Below, piece by piece: positions 24,601-36,900 of a stretch of 64,000 bases of DNA; the first letter of the stretch is position 1, and each line of letters starts with the position of its first letter. This stretch comes from Rhyacophila brunnea. Its lineage: Eukaryota; Arthropoda; Insecta; Trichoptera; Rhyacophilidae. The translations under genes and the position numbers were made by a program. The stretch covers positions 181,309-245,308 of the forward strand of contig JAGYXB010001611.1 in the NCBI GenBank assembly GCA_022495005.1, given 5' to 3'. Below the pieces are notes generated by a model. It ran no database searches and was not told the DNA's origin. It worked only from the letters and a program-made list of their open reading frames with translations.

Positions 24601-27540
24601 TTGGAATAGTATTTAACTGTTGACGAAATTCACAATGAGTAACTGTCAATAACATAAATTCAGTGATTGCCTAGATATCAAATAAGCCAACAGTACTGAA
24701 ATGTCACAGTAATAACCGAATTAAAATTAATTATTTAAAACAAAATTTACAGTAACTTACTGAGTCATTCAATTGTCAAGTAAATTCATATGGTGTCAAA
24801 TTAATTTTCAGCAATAGTCAGTGATTTAACTGTTAAACTAATTCATAGCAATTCATTCATAATCAATACGGTTGTATTTTAATTTAGACGATAGGTCATT
24901 CGATTCGTTTTGAGAAAGTCACCAACCTGTCCTTTCCCCATAGGATAATTCAGCGTGAAATTATGCGTATAAACATCCAAATTGAGTTGATGCATCTTTG
25001 CCGATAACCATGGCACTGGCATGGAATCTTTGGTGGCATAGTTCTCCTATAAAAGCAAAAACAATATGTAATTAAACGTGTTCTAATACAATTAACGGCA
25101 TGTAAAATTATTTGAATGTGGGGTTCTAATGTACGAAAGTCTACGCGTTAGGTTCAGGCGGTTGCATAATGAAAACTACCAACCTCCACTTTTGACCATA
25201 GATAGACAATACAGTGTTGAAAATAATGTTGTAGAAGTTTCTAGTCACACGATTAAAAGACCAATTAGACCCACGAAAACAAATGGCCCGGTCAAAACAG
25301 CCTCAATAAAACTGTTCACACCACTATTTAATACAATATTTCATCCGTATACCAAATCGCGTATTGAAAAAATGCGTTTTAAATCTCTTCATAATAAATG
25401 TAAACACAGTTAGAAATATCTGAAATAATAATACAATACAATAATTTTAGGCTGCTTTGTCAGGACTATTTTATTTTGTTAATTTGTGAATTAAATGATT
25501 AAATATTTTTACAATAGTTGTCTATGGTCAAAAGTGGAGATTGATAGTTTTTATTGAATAACGGCCAGAAATCTACAGGGTAGGCTTTCATACATTAGTG
25601 CCGAAAGTACTACTATAGTCCAGGGAGACCTTGGCAAGTACAAGCACTCTTCCATCGTGCTTTCCTTTTTCATTTATCAACCTCCAGTAGGTTACATATT
25701 GTGAATTATATGCACAAATAGCACATTTGAGTGCATGCCAACTTCAGTATTGGGTAACTGCTCCCGAGACATTCGCAGTCATAAAAAAAAATGATGCTTC
25801 ACATCAAACGTAGAGTCCCGTGATACGCCCGATTAAGATCGGTTGTGGTGCGGGGCGGGGTTGGTGTAGTTTGGTTTGGCAATAACTTCAATGTACGTAT
25901 TATATTTTGCCATATCACAGTTCAATAATGTGTCATTTTATGATCTCAATACTATATGGCTATTTCTTTCCGATACAACAACTTATGGTGAACTGCGGTA
26001 CGAACAACTACATACGTACAAATTCCTGAACATGCCTCCAGTGTTAGCTGGTTTTTGTCGTCACCATTGAGCCACCGAAGTCATGGTTTTCAGGTCCTCT
26101 AAATGAATGTTGGTGCATGATCATCCGCCGGGGTATACATCCATTACCATCTCATCTCAAATGCTATGGTTTCAAAAATCTGACAATCGGCTTATCAATC
26201 AATTTATGGTACAAACAGTCGAACTTCATTATTACGAGGAAGATGTGACCGACTGAAATAATCTGAAAACCAGCTTTAAAATCCCCGAAACAAGCATGGC
26301 ATTCATAAACTACACAAAAGAAGTTGTTTATTGTAATGAAGTGCTAAGCCGCCGGCGCTGGTAGATACCTACTGACTTCAAAAAGTTTGGATTTTTACAT
26401 GCAATTTCAACCATATGCGTGGATACTTTTTCAATGTTGTCGGCGAAAACACTTTAGGTACTTAAACACTTAACTAGTGTCATAAACGTAATCCGATCCC
26501 GGTGGCATCGGTCTAGTTAACTGTCTGGTAGGATTTTATTGGTTAGGGTCGAAAATGTTGTTTTTAAACGATCGACATAGTTTTGTTCGGTATACCCGAG
26601 AAGTAGCTTGTTATGAAAGTGAATAAATGTATGGAGAAAATCATGGTAATTGTGCCGCAGAGGTGGACACGAGCTTTTATAATTTTTTTTTACGAAAACA
26701 GTTTATTCCATGTACTTAGACAATTATAATAAATACCTTTTTCTGTCGGCGCATCGGCTTTTGATCCAATAATCGTTAATTGAAAATTTTCATACATTTT
26801 GATACACCATTATCACAAACCAAGATTATATGAGGTAATATTAGGTTGGGGTAGGTTAGATTAGGTGAGTTATGTTAAGTTAGGTTAGGTTTGGTCTAAA
26901 AAGAATGCTATAAAATCTCATGTCCTCCTCTGTGGCACATTTACCAAAATCATAAACTAAAATGTCAACGAATGTTTCCTCATTACATCTGAGATCTCGC
27001 TATTTCCGTGATCGTAATAACCAAATTCGACTGTACTTAGCAAGTGATTGTAAGTCTTGTTGACATTCAAAGAAAATTATTGTTTTACCTTAATTTCTTC
27101 TTGAAGTTCTCTAAAAAATTGCTTGGCTGATCCGTCATCTATCAAGTCTGATTGAACCAAACCTAGAGAAAAAGAATAATATTATGTTATGTATTTGTAA
27201 ACTCAAAACGTTTAGGTACAGAGGTGGCAAAAAAGAAGCAAGATTTTCTGCAAGGTAACCCTCATGATAACCCAATGTTTTCATTAGATTTTTTTTTGTG
27301 TAGGAATACTGAATTTTAAAAAGGTTTAAAACAAGATAGGTATAACATTTTTTTAAGTGTCTTACCAGGTAGCAATGCATTTTCTGAAAAATAGTTTCCA
27401 TTGTTGAATGATTTATGGGCGAGGAGACAAAACCAGACGTAACCGATGATGCATAAAAGGAAACAAATAGGTCTGTGGAACTTTATGATCAAATGAAGTA
27501 TTTTACTAGGTCCTGCTTCAGGATCCGACAAAAGCCCCAT
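12698..27540 (-). CDS. GPAA1: GPI transamidase component GPAA1 (12 coding exons, complete)
   Basis: Exons from the start: 27540-27366, 27162-27089, 25046-24927, 24571-24412, 23984-23796, 22368-22254, 22014-21924, 20220-20001, 19379-19053, 16715-16451, 14494-14317, 12790-12698. All junctions are GT-AG and phases agree; the sum is 2007 nt, 668 aa plus TAA. GPAA1 is the ER-membrane subunit of the transamidase that attaches GPI anchors (family knowledge). Residues about 24-41 form an N-terminal membrane segment. A luminal M28-peptidase-like region follows, with ENVYGILRAGR, YWAKDLIFLVTEHEQLGAQA, GRAGAIQAAINLE and VEGLNGQLPNLDLVNLV. After about residue 382 come several membrane helices, ending at WLFNIFATILFPIWMLFW. 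Two insertions stand out: a Gly-rich stretch in exon 8 (about 20130) and a roughly 45-residue Lys/Asp/Glu linker in exon 9 (about 19150-19290). The 91-nt exon 7 has no ATG frame of its own but fits family and phase. The gene looks functional. Confidence 0.95.
12892..13065. mobile_element. pogo/Tigger-like fragment in the last GPAA1 intron
   Basis: Starts TA-CAGTGGAACCCCGATCTACG, resembling the CAGTGGAACCTCG-type termini of pogo-superfamily elements, followed by internal repeats (AATCGTTTTTCCGCACGG and ATTTATCGTTTTCC). No matching right end was found, so it looks truncated. Confidence 0.5.
13084..13160. repeat. SINE tail fragment
   Basis: In reverse complement it contains GCCACTTGCTCAAATATACC and GAGTCCAAACACATATTGAA, matching the SINE tails at 7230-7310 and 59010-59070. 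It is a fragment without a visible promoter. Confidence 0.45.
13540..13908. mobile_element. PIF/Harbinger-like MITE with perfect 49-bp inverted ends
   Basis: Both ends read AGCCTCAATTACATTGAGCT inward and stay identical for 49 bp; TTA flanks each side (13537-13539 and 13909-13911), the 3-bp target duplication typical of PIF/Harbinger. Perfect arms suggest a recent insertion. The interior carries a module (about 13679-13738) similar to that of MITE family 1, including TCTACTGCGCAGACGCAG. It lies in a GPAA1 intron. Confidence 0.9.
14556..14959. mobile_element. MITE family 1, copy C
   Basis: Ends ACCCCGTTTACATGTGCATG and (reverse complement) AGCGCCTGTACACATGCATG. ATTAT directly flanks both ends (14551-14555 and 14960-14964). 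It keeps the internal block GCGCCTGCGCGTAGAACG. It sits in a GPAA1 intron. Confidence 0.85.
15331..15884. mobile_element. CpG-rich Harbinger-like element
   Basis: Inverted ends read GCGATGGTGCCCACAGA inward and continue to about 30 bp with one indel and one mismatch. TTA flanks both sides (15328-15330 and 15885-15887). The 554-bp body is unusually rich in CpG and GC near its ends compared with the AT-rich intron. Frames of 92 aa (plus) and 83 aa (minus) overlap and have no recognisable domain, so I treat them as by-products of composition. Confidence 0.85.
15888..16084. repeat. Small inverted-repeat element next to the CpG-rich MITE
   Basis: GTCAAAGAAACATAT at 15891 is mirrored by ATATGTTTCTTTGAC ending near 16081, enclosing about 160 bp. 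It could be an older MITE at whose left edge the CpG-rich element inserted. Confidence 0.5.
16126..16420 (+). pseudogene. LINE reverse-transcriptase fragment (FADD motif)
   Basis: Plus-strand translation gives FADDIINAKVSAPFQDKMLE, then GLNINVPKTKVM, a stop, and KINQVKHYVYLGQQMS. FADD is the catalytic palm motif of non-LTR reverse transcriptases, and GL..N..KTK.M plus the later YVYLGQ are characteristic of the same domain in RTE/jockey-like elements. The fragment is short, has stops, and lies antisense in a GPAA1 intron. Confidence 0.8.
17695..17825. repeat. Dispersed repeat shared with 37625-37740
   Basis: About 80 bp around ACAACCCAAAAATCAACTAC matches 37625-37740 (AAAACCCAAAAATTTATTAC), including the following ACGATAACA and AAAGTCTC segments. 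The family is not identified. Confidence 0.5.
17892..18989. mobile_element. hAT-like non-autonomous element with perfect 8-bp TSD
   Basis: The ends are CAGTGGCGAAGG and its complement CCTTCGCCACTG. GTAGGTAG occurs immediately outside both (17884-17891 and 18990-18997), a perfect 8-bp duplication as made by hAT transposases. The 1.1-kb interior is AT-rich without a transposase frame. A diverged inverted relative lies at 32590-33050. The element is in a GPAA1 intron, about 60 bp from exon 9. Confidence 0.9.
19450..19745 (+). pseudogene. LINE C-terminal fragment
   Basis: Contains NQCVLPVLRYMCKSWILT and LQVAQRGMERWILGITRKDN, clear matches to the post-palm region of RTE/jockey-like LINE proteins. 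The upstream part is in another frame (IFGHLHSIFKSDLPLC), so there is a frameshift. It lies antisense in a GPAA1 intron and is the same family as 10720-11230. Confidence 0.8.
20300..21145. other. GPAA1 intron, no element recognised
   Basis: AT-rich intron sequence without a supported coding or structured feature. A short ATTGATAATCTCTGTGA match to 37836-37852 hints at a shared old repeat. Confidence 0.4.
21146..21327. mobile_element. Short MITE with about 45-bp inverted ends
   Basis: TTCTTTTGGCATTCCCCAGT and the following GGTTAAGC...ACATACGGCCG are mirrored at the right end with few differences. Total length is about 180 bp. Target duplication is unresolved. It lies in a GPAA1 intron. Confidence 0.8.
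22437..23518. mobile_element. Inverted-end element carrying a tandem array
   Basis: The ends read CTAATGTTAATAYCCCGTA inward (22437 and 23518), 19 bp with one difference. About 690 bp of the interior is the six-copy tandem array described separately; the remainder is AT-rich and non-coding. The placement suggests the array expanded inside a mobile element, as seen in some MITE-derived satellites. It lies in a GPAA1 intron. Confidence 0.75.
22688..23379. repeat. Six tandem copies of a 115-bp unit
   Basis: The landmark CGAAAGTGACAYCGAATTC occurs at about 22703, 22818, 22933, 23048, 23162 and 23278, giving spacings of 115, 115, 115, 114 and 116 bp. Units are highly similar, differing at scattered positions (for example GCGACACGC versus GCAACACAC). 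Each contains GCTTAGACGCTYAGAGGCAA and a TTACGGGCTATTACAGG part that resembles the element's ends. Confidence 0.95.
25172..25551. mobile_element. MITE with CTCCACTTTTGACCATAG ends
   Basis: Inverted ends AAAACTAYCAAYCTCCACTT continue into TTGACCATAGA, about 31 bp with two differences. The 95-codon open frame across its left side has no recognisable domain and is not annotated as a gene. It lies in a GPAA1 intron. Confidence 0.8.
25552..26837. other. GPAA1 intron 2, no feature recognised
   Basis: Ordinary intron sequence; no repeat boundary or coding segment that I can support. Confidence 0.4.
26838..26896. repeat. Degenerate TTAGG-like array
   Basis: A run of TTAGGT-like units (TTAGGTTGGGG, TAGGTTAGATTAGG, AAGTTAGGTTAGGTTTGG) resembling the insect telomere motif TTAGG. 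It is too degenerate to be a functional telomere and is common as interstitial sequence. Confidence 0.5.
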
Positions 27541-30500
27541 GGTTTACGTAAAATCAACGCCACCGAGAACTAAGATTTTGTACGATCCAAATTGACAGCC
27601 TATTAGAAGCGAAAAAAAAAATATTTCTATTTTTTTATTTTTGTATTATTTTGAAGTCTCTATAGGTTTTAATGGTTATGTTGCGGCACCGGCTGTCAAA
27701 AAAAATGGTAACTGTTTTATCATAATTCCGAAACTTTTTTACCAACATAACAAAAATAATGCTCGTTGCCAAGAAATGCTGCACTTCTATTTTGTGTTAT
27801 CACAGAAGATTTGCATCATTTTGTGACTATTGATGCAGCAAATAGTCAATAGAAATCATTGCGTACGCGTATTTTCCCCGCGGATTAGGTAATAAGTTCT
27901 CTAAACTTGATTGAAAATAAAATCAAAGCGGCAATGGTATTACCGATGACCCTGAAATGACAATACCCAACTTGTCGCTATCTTCATTCTAATGTTTCCA
28001 ACAAGTTCGGCGTCCGCTTTGCGTGCTGTGTTTTTGGACACATTTATCCAATATTTTCTGTCTTAAATCGCTGAATTTTAAAGAACAGTGCGGGCGCATG
28101 CTTGATTTTGTTCATATTCACAGTGTTATGTGAAATTATTAACCCATGATTGCTTGGTGAAAGTTATTTTCGTGTTTGAAATTTAGGCGTAAACATCGAC
28201 TCTTACGAAAGCCAACACACTTCTGGGTCTATGATTTTTAACAGGTAAAGTTGTTCCTCCGTGTGCTTTTTATTAATTTAAATGCTCAAATTAGATTAAG
28301 TGTGTCATAATCTTGACATATGCGGTGATATCGTGTCCCCAGTGTTTTGTGAAACGTCAAATTTTCCATTTGTTTACCATGAAATTCGTGTCAAATGGAC
28401 GGTTCGTATTGCGACCATTTTAAAGACATAATTATGCCAGCCGAGATCAGCGAAGCGTTTGTTATTTTACTTCTTTATCGTAAATATGACAGGCACGACA
28501 CGGCGATGGACTGAAATGACTCTCGATCGCACATTTCACGGTTCACTAGTTTCTTGAATGTTTGTCTTATTTTACAAATGTCTTGGCATTTTGTTGACAT
28601 AAATGAAAACGTACGTGCTTATAGGTTAATCGAACTCATTCATCCTTCTATATTCTATACTATCGAAATCGATTTTAAATCCTAATTGCAATCATTATTC
28701 TTTCTATGTTGTACTTGCCCACATTAAAATGCTTTTTATCGTAATTTGGGGCCATTTGTTAAACTGAATGTTCAAAATATTGAACACCATTGTTTTGTTT
28801 TTATGAGATCATTATTTTTGTATATGTATCAGTTTTAATTGTACAGCATATAAGCACTACCATTAGTTGATTGTATCAATTTTACAACATGGGTATACTT
28901 AATTGTATAACATACACATTCATTAGTCATATTTTGTATATAGGTCAGTTTAGAAAAATGCATTGTAAATTACATTCAAATCCAATCGATGTGATGAAAG
29001 TTACCACAGCTTATTTTTGTGGACACAATGCTACAGGCACATGCTAAATATTTGTATAGATGTATATTTTAACTCTAACAGTGCTAAATTCTGTCAACAC
29101 TTGATATAAATGATAAAATGAGCTTTGTGGAACATTGATGATTGCATATAATGATCACAAACACCTATGACTAAAGAACACACTGTCAATTCATACTCCA
29201 ATTCAACACCCTATACTGTCTTTCATATTAACATAACAATGTGTAGATCACTATTGTAGCATCAACCAACCCAGCAAGAGGATTGTAGCTGTAGCATTGA
29301 TATATCGGTAATTTTATAGTAGGTACTCCCTATCGTCAGAAAAACCTCATGAAATAAGCCTGTAAGTCACATTTGTTTATGTAGAAATCACAATGACTGT
29401 ACTTTACACTAATTTATACTGCATAAGATAATAGCGGCATGCACACGCACGCGCGTGAAAACGTAGTGTGCGTGATGTCGCGTAGCAAAGATCGTGTGCC
29501 TAAAGTTGCATAGCGAACAGCGGAAAGAGTGAGGTTAGTCGCGTCCAATCTTTCACGCGTGCCACATGTCAAATCGTTTTTTAGCGACCCTTACACGCAC
29601 AATCTTTACCGCGTGCTCAAGAGCGTATGCGCCAGATGCATTATTAAGTTCTGAAATGTTTTGATGTAAATATTCTGAGAATTTTATAGATGATTACTGT
29701 TAATATATAATATTATATCCTTTATATATCTATTATAAACAAATCAAGCTACAATACAAACAAACAATAGTTTTTTATGAAAAATACACATGATTCGATC
29801 GATGACAGCCGCAAACACAATAATAGCCGACAGCGGGAGGTTTGTTTTGTCCATTGACAATTTTGCTCCAGTGTAGACAACCTGAAGGAAAATAATTATA
29901 GGATTGTAATAACATTATTTTTGAGGGACAAAAAAGTTGAAAAAGGTCCAAAACCATTAGTTTATAAAACAAAACTTAACATAACCTATTCTAACACAAA
30001 AATAAATGAAAACCTAGCCTGCCGCAAGTTTAACGTAAAGCGTGGCCGTTTCGAGAACTACAATATTGACAATCCTTTCATAATATATCGCAGCGCCACG
30101 ACGGCGGCCATGACACTTTAACTGATAATTTTCGCACTCTATGTCGCAAAGCCCACTGCAAGCGACGGGGCAGTGCGCGCACAGTTTTCATTTGTTTTTG
30201 GGTTACAATAGGTTGTGTTAGGTTTTGATTTGGTTTTAAATCTCAAACGTCCACAACCAACAAACCTTATTTCCTGGATCAGGGACTATTTCGTGATTCG
30301 TTCCGCTGCTGCCCTCTCTCAGAATTCCATATCCATAGAAATATATATCTGGCTAATCATAAAAGAATTCGTGCATGTGGTATTTATTGTTTTTTTCTTC
30401 GAAAAAGTTGAAAGTAGGTATATTATGTTGTCTATGATTTATATTTTTGACAATTCAATGCGTGTGTTGGCCATTCTGCAAGCGTCTTGGTGATGGCTGA

Positions 30501-30996
30501 ATTCTGACAACCGCCATTGTAACATATTCGTCCTGTCCGTCAACTATTATTATAAGTACATTGCATAAATTGGTTTGGAATACAATTATTGTGATTTCTA
30601 CGTCATAAAAAATGTGACTTATGCGCTTTTTTTTGACGATATGGAGTACTATAACTTTACCGAGATATTGTTTATATTTGCTTCATCCTAATTTTGTCTG
30701 TGTTTTTTGCGTTCATAGTTTTTGACATTTAATAAACACTTTATTATTTCACATTGCATTCGCATATGTCTGATAGCTGCTGCGAAATAAAATCTCATTT
30801 GGTTTTATAGGACGAAATAGGAGAAGCCTACATTTAGCAGATATTTTTCATTATTGATGTAATATGCAACAGGTTAATTCTTTGAGATTATAAAGCTAGC
30901 TGGTACAGGGGTGCTGATTTACGTGTAATCACTCCTGTTTAAAAATAAGAGAAGTGTTTGTAAATTATATTGTTTTTCTTTTGGCAGGTTGGCAAC
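27541..30996. promoter_or_regulatory. Divergent GPAA1 / PDS5 upstream interval
   Basis: Contains both promoters, as the start codons at 27540 (minus) and 30997 (plus) point away from each other. CpG-bearing patches occur at about 27860-27890, 28005-28100, 29430-29640 and 30090-30180 in otherwise AT-rich DNA. PDS5 coding begins only 9 nt after a splice acceptor (30986-30987), so at least one untranslated exon lies upstream. One possible donor is at 28244 (AACAG|GTAAAG), but this is only a guess. No TATA box or start site can be fixed by eye, and the short open frames here lack any domain. Confidence 0.5.
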
Positions 30997-33900
30997 ATGT
31001 CGGATATAGTGTACCCGCAGGGTTGCCGCCCTGTGACTGACGACCTCGGGCCAGATGAACTCGTTCGCCGACTAAAGGTACAGCAATAAATTCTCTTACA
31101 ATAATAGTATAATTTATTATTTTACATGACTATTGTATTGTCCCAGAGGTGAGTGTGCTTCAAGAGAGTATTTGCTGATTTCATCATAAAATTAATCAGA
31201 TTCCGGTGCACAATTTTACACTTAATAAGGCTTTATCTACTGGAAAAAATAATGTGTACAAAGGTTGTCGAAGAATTAAAGATCTTTATTCATTTTTGGC
31301 GACGCGGTTGTTATATTTCTCAAAATATGGCAGCTCTGGGGTGTAGCGTAGACTTCCCTCTCCAGAAAGAGTGGTGAGCCGGCTTGGTAGCTGCTTCAGT
31401 ATGACCTTTGCGTCCGTTTGAGATGGACGCTCCGCTGTCAAATCCCGCTGCCTACGAGATGCATTCAACCATTCAGTTTCTCAACCAGGAGGGAGTCCAC
31501 CCTGTTGAAATGCATCGTCGTCTCACATCCAATTATGGTAATGTGATGAACCAGCGGAATGTCAGGAAGTGGTGTACTGAGTTTTCGAGTGGTAGAACGT
31601 GTGTTCATGATGAGGGGAGAGGAAGACGGTCCTCAGTTGGTGACGTTTTGTTGAAGAAAATCAGTGATAAAGTCCGTGAGCTCGCAATTTTGATCCCAGA
31701 CGTCAGTAAGTCGACCATATAAACGATTTTGAGAGGAAAATTGGGTTGTGCAAAGGTGTGCTCGTTGGGTGCCCAAAATGCTGACGGAAGCTCACAAACA
31801 TAATTGTGTGAAAAGCGCTTGGGTCTTTTTGAACCTTTTGTCCTCCGTCATTCTACTCACTCATACCTGGCGCCGAGATATTTCCATCTTTTTCATCACC
31901 TGAAGCAACATTTGGCCGGAAACGAGGACGTGGAGGAAGAGTTGAGAACATTTGTGTGGACGAATGTAAGCGAATAATTTTCCACCGTGTTCCACCATCG
32001 TGTCTCCGCAATGACTGCCATCACATATTTTTAGCAATATTAAGATGAAACGCCATAAATAGATTGTTCCCTACGAATGATCGGTAATATAAACATTATA
32101 TATGTAAATAAAATCAATGGCACGCGTCTGTCTTCGATGTTCCTGCTTCTAAATTTTGTGGTTATTATCATAATTTTACATACTGGTGTGCACGCGCATG
32201 GATTCGCTGGCACCAATAGTGTGTAAATTGAAATGAAAATGCTAAAATGCCGATTGTCTCGCCAATCTCATTCTTCAGGCGTAAGCGTCATTGTATGGTG
32301 CTATTTGATAGGTTGTGAAAATTGGTAAACGTCAAAATGCTCTACGCGTTTGTAGTTTGTATTTTTCTGCCAGGTTCGCCACTACCGTTCTACTGCACAG
32401 GCGCAGATATCCCACAAATTCCAACTATTGAGTGAAAGCTCAGAAGCCGAAGAACTTTGTTTATCCACGCATGCAATATTGCAACTTGCATGACAATATG
32501 TGTTTACACATACATTTTCTTATTATGGCGTTAGTACATACTGTCAGCAGTAAATCTATTCATGTGTAAACGGGCTATTAGCACCTGTCAGTGAGTGGAG
32601 TGTGGAGATCAGAGAAAAGGAGCACACTTATCAGGTATACTTACGGGAAATAAGAAGACAATTCAATATTACACTCGCATTTAAACTGACAATAATGACT
32701 GTTTGATAACGTGACATAAAAATTATTTTTGTCTATGACTGAACTAAGTAACTTAAATAATAATCACGAGATACAGTTATTTTTTATTTTTAAAAATAAT
32801 TTATAAATATATCTGATTGAACCCAATAGAAATTATTTTTTTAAATCATCATATTTATCTATTATTTGCTTAAAACGGTAGTCGTCGACAATAAACATAT
32901 CCATACAGAGTTTAGGCTGTTCGCCTATCGCTTATAAACTCCATACAAATTTCCAGACATGTCTGACGTCATGTAAGTGTCGGGCCATAAAAAATAGACC
33001 TGGGATTATTTCTCTTCTAAAAATACAGTAGGTAATTAACCAGTATGTTTTATTTGTTAAATTTTTCATATGAAGACGAATGAACTATATATTATGTACG
33101 CTTTGCTGCATGTAATATATCGAAGTTGCTAAACCTGGAAGGTGTAAGGGAGATTTTAGAAAAAAAAAATATTTGTTCGGTTGGTTAGGTTATTGAGAAT
33201 GTTATCTTCAGCGTCACAAAAGTGTATTAGCGAGGCTGTTCTAACATCACTCAACATCCAATAAGTGATATATGAGATAAATATATTTCATTTATCACTA
33301 TGTGTTCAGGCAGTTAATTTTATTATCACAAAAAGTTAACAGTCAAAAGTCTTTTTATCTTTTAACACCCCCTCTCTTGGCTATGTTAACTTTTAGAGCG
33401 AGATAGAATATTTCAATTACATATTGAAAATTGAGATGTGAGATGCGACTATTTTGAAAAATAATTTACGTCACTGGTAACGGCCGCCACCTCAATTTAT
33501 AATTCCCTGCGAACTGTCAAATATCAAGTGGCGAGTAGTAACATTTATTTTTAATAATATATACTGCAATGACATGACTAATAAAATTGTAGGTTATGTT
33601 GATATGTTCAATTGTTATTTGACGTTTCAATACAAATTTTCGGGGTTCAGGTGGAAGAACCATAGATATGCCTGCACAAGTATCTCAGATAGGAGATGTA
33701 TTTTACGCACAGGCATACCAACTTAAATTTTCATCATGTTACGAATTACCAATAAATTATGGTAGATAACTGCCTTTTGTATTGAATTGCTTCCGTATTA
33801 ATTTGGACCAATAAAAATAAAGGAAAAGTTTTACCGTGTTGGCTGTTAAGAATAGCTTTGCTGCAATACTTATTCTGGTACGAAGTTACAACTTTTTTTC

Positions 33901-36900
33901 AGTAGGGTAGTTAGTGCAAATTGTATGAAGAAACCAATAAATTTCTTATTTCAAATTGCTCTCTTATACAGTTGGAAATCATCACTTGAGCTCTTCTGGC
34001 TTGGCGCTTTTGATATCATGGTCAGTGCTTCCCATCTGATTATTGGACAGGAGCACATTTGTGATCAAGAAGGGGGTGGGCACCTAGTTTCACAACAAAA
34101 CTTCCATAATTTTACTACAATTTTACTAATAATAAATTGTGTATTTTTAATCAAACAAACAGCTTTTTTGACGATGAATATGAAGCAAACAAAATTGGGC
34201 CTGTTTAGAAAAATATTACTTTTTATCTGAATTTACAAAAAATATAAGAGAAATAGGACTTACTTGGCGTTGGATGTAGTGACATCAATTGGCTAAAATA
34301 ATAAATGAAAGCTCGACCGGTAATGCACTATACTGCATTTTCATTTGTTTTGAAACAAGTGAGTCACTTTTTCATTTGTTCCTTTTGATTCTTTCATTAA
34401 ACATGAACTAGCAGAGCCAGCTGCCTCGCTAGACCTTGCAGGTTGCTTGGCGTCCTAATTAAATAGAAATAAGTCTAGTATTTTAATAAAATGATTTAAA
34501 AGTCTAATCACCATGAAACCCATTGACTCAGTACGTTAATTACTTTATGTATTGTACGACAACATCTTCTTGGCTACGTGAAGGAAGGCGCTGTTATCGA
34601 CTAAATGGGAGGAGCTTGTTAGTTTATAATGGAAGTGCGGTTAAAAATGGGAGGAGCATTTTAGTTCACGGTTTTAACACGTAGCCAAGAAGATGTTGTC
34701 ATAGAGTAGTTGGTAGTTTGGATAGTCATAGTTTTTTTATAAGAATGGATTTTTGCTTAATTTGTCGTACATTTAGATTATTGCAGTACAAATTATACGC
34801 TTTGTTTGTTCAATGGAGGAAGATCCCATTAGATTGAAAAAATGACTAAAAACTATTTCTCGTAAAGATATTACCACTCTGGTGGGGTGGGTCCATATGC
34901 TTTGCTTAGGGAGCAAAAATTTTATTTTTAAATTAGTAAGTACTTAATATACTAATGACTAATTTCAACATGCTTCATTTATTATTTAACAAATTATCTG
35001 GATGAGGAAATAAAAATGTTATTATTTTTATCACGTAAAAAATGGGGAAAATATAATTCTCATCATAAGTGTAAAATTGAATTGATTTTATTAACTATTA
35101 ACGACATTACCATGGAGTGTCTGGCTTCAAACAATCCGGCATGTAACATGGATTATTCCGGTATTTTATAATAATATATCCTATATGATCACACGAAAGT
35201 CAAGAAAATGTATTCTAAAAATATTAATTATATTATGTAGTAGGTACTTACTTATAGTACCCAATTATGGCATAAAAAGGTCATAATTGACTATAATTAT
35301 GTATTTTACTTAGAGGTGATAAAAGATAAAATAGCAAACAACATGCGTATTGTCATTATTTACAATATTAAATAAGAAGAAGCATTAAGTATTGCAATTT
35401 AATTATTATTAATAAATATAAACATGACATAATTACTTAATGTACTTTCCTATATTAAGTCTAAAATTATTTATTGATAGTAGTATTAAAATTCTCCATT
35501 GTTATTCGAATTTGTCGTAATTAAGTATGGTGCCTTTAGCATAGTGGTCTATGTGCATGGCCGTGAAACCCAAGAGATGCAGGTTCGATTCCAGCGGGAT
35601 GGGGTGTCTTACTTTTTCAATTTTCTATTGGTTATAATATATTTTCTCAGAAGAGTTTTCAAAATTATGGATGTTCAATAATAATTAGAATGTTACATTC
35701 TTAAATCTAGTGAATTATTCGTTGAATATAAAAATAGTTAATTTTAATGTCTTCATTGGTTATTTATGCTAATAAAAATGTCACATTGTTCAATGTTTTC
35801 TCTGATTTCTGCAAATTCTAAATTTTAAAATATACTGACACATCAAAGTTTATAATCGGTTTGCGAAAGAAAATATGACGATCAGTCTTCTATTAGTTTG
35901 AGAGCTGATGAGTTCCAGTGTCATGTTTCTAGACTATATCGTCTCTGTTCTGGCAGAACACACTAACTGGATAATACTAGTTTTGAGTAATTTGACTTTG
36001 AAGTTGTAAAAACGTTTGAAATAATGGTCTATCATGTAAGTTTATTAAGTGATCGTAGAAAGGATGACTTTAAAATAAACACTGTTTATATATTAAGAAG
36101 GTTTCCAGACGGTAAAGTTTGAAATGAGGAACATTTTGGTACTAACTCAATTCATGTCATTTTTTCGAATTAGTGTCTTCTGCCAGAACAGTAACGATAT
36201 TTTCGTAGTAATTAGTAAGGAAATATGCATTTATTTCTTGTTAAAACTCACTTACACCTATGTGCCAATATCATATTTAAATAGTTTTATAGAATAATAT
36301 TTGTGATATGAGGCATCTAATTCCAAAAAGCGATAAGTTCACATTTGGTCAAAATCGAGAAAAAAATACGCACGTATTCTTTGTATAATTTTACACAATA
36401 TGTATTGATCAATAAATTCCAAAACGCGACATAACCCTATGAAAAAAAAATATTTTAAGTCTCGATTTATTACAAAAAGCGCCAAGTCCGTGTTTCATAT
36501 TATTTAAAGCTTGGTTGATTTCGCGCGTGTTTAAGTCAACCAATAAGGGAACGTTCAATATTGAAAAGGGCGTCTCCCATGCTGTAGCATCTGGTAAACT
36601 CATGACAGTGCCACGGAAATATGTGCCTTATGCGGAGTAAATTAAAAAGTGAAGTACAAATAGCGCTAGGTCCAATTTTATTTTGCCTATATTTATTACA
36701 TTTAAGAGTTTATCGGCTGAAAAAAATTGCCATTTGGTTCTAATTTTGACATAGAATACAACGAAGAAAATAATCTCACGCTAAAACAAATAATTGAAGC
36801 TTGAAACACAAAAACTTGTTTCCCGAAAATATTGAATTGTGGACTTGTCGCTTTTTGTAATTAGACGCCTCATATATTGATTATATACCTAGAAAGTATT

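Noticed and set aside
25129..25413. 94-aa plus-strand open frame as a small gene
   Set aside because: It spans a MITE terminal repeat and intron sequence, with no recognisable domain.
26838..26896. True telomere sequence
   Set aside because: Units are degenerate, only about 60 bp long and lie inside a GPAA1 intron.
35527..35605. A tRNA gene
   Set aside because: A and B boxes are present but the ends do not pair as an acceptor stem; it fits a SINE better.
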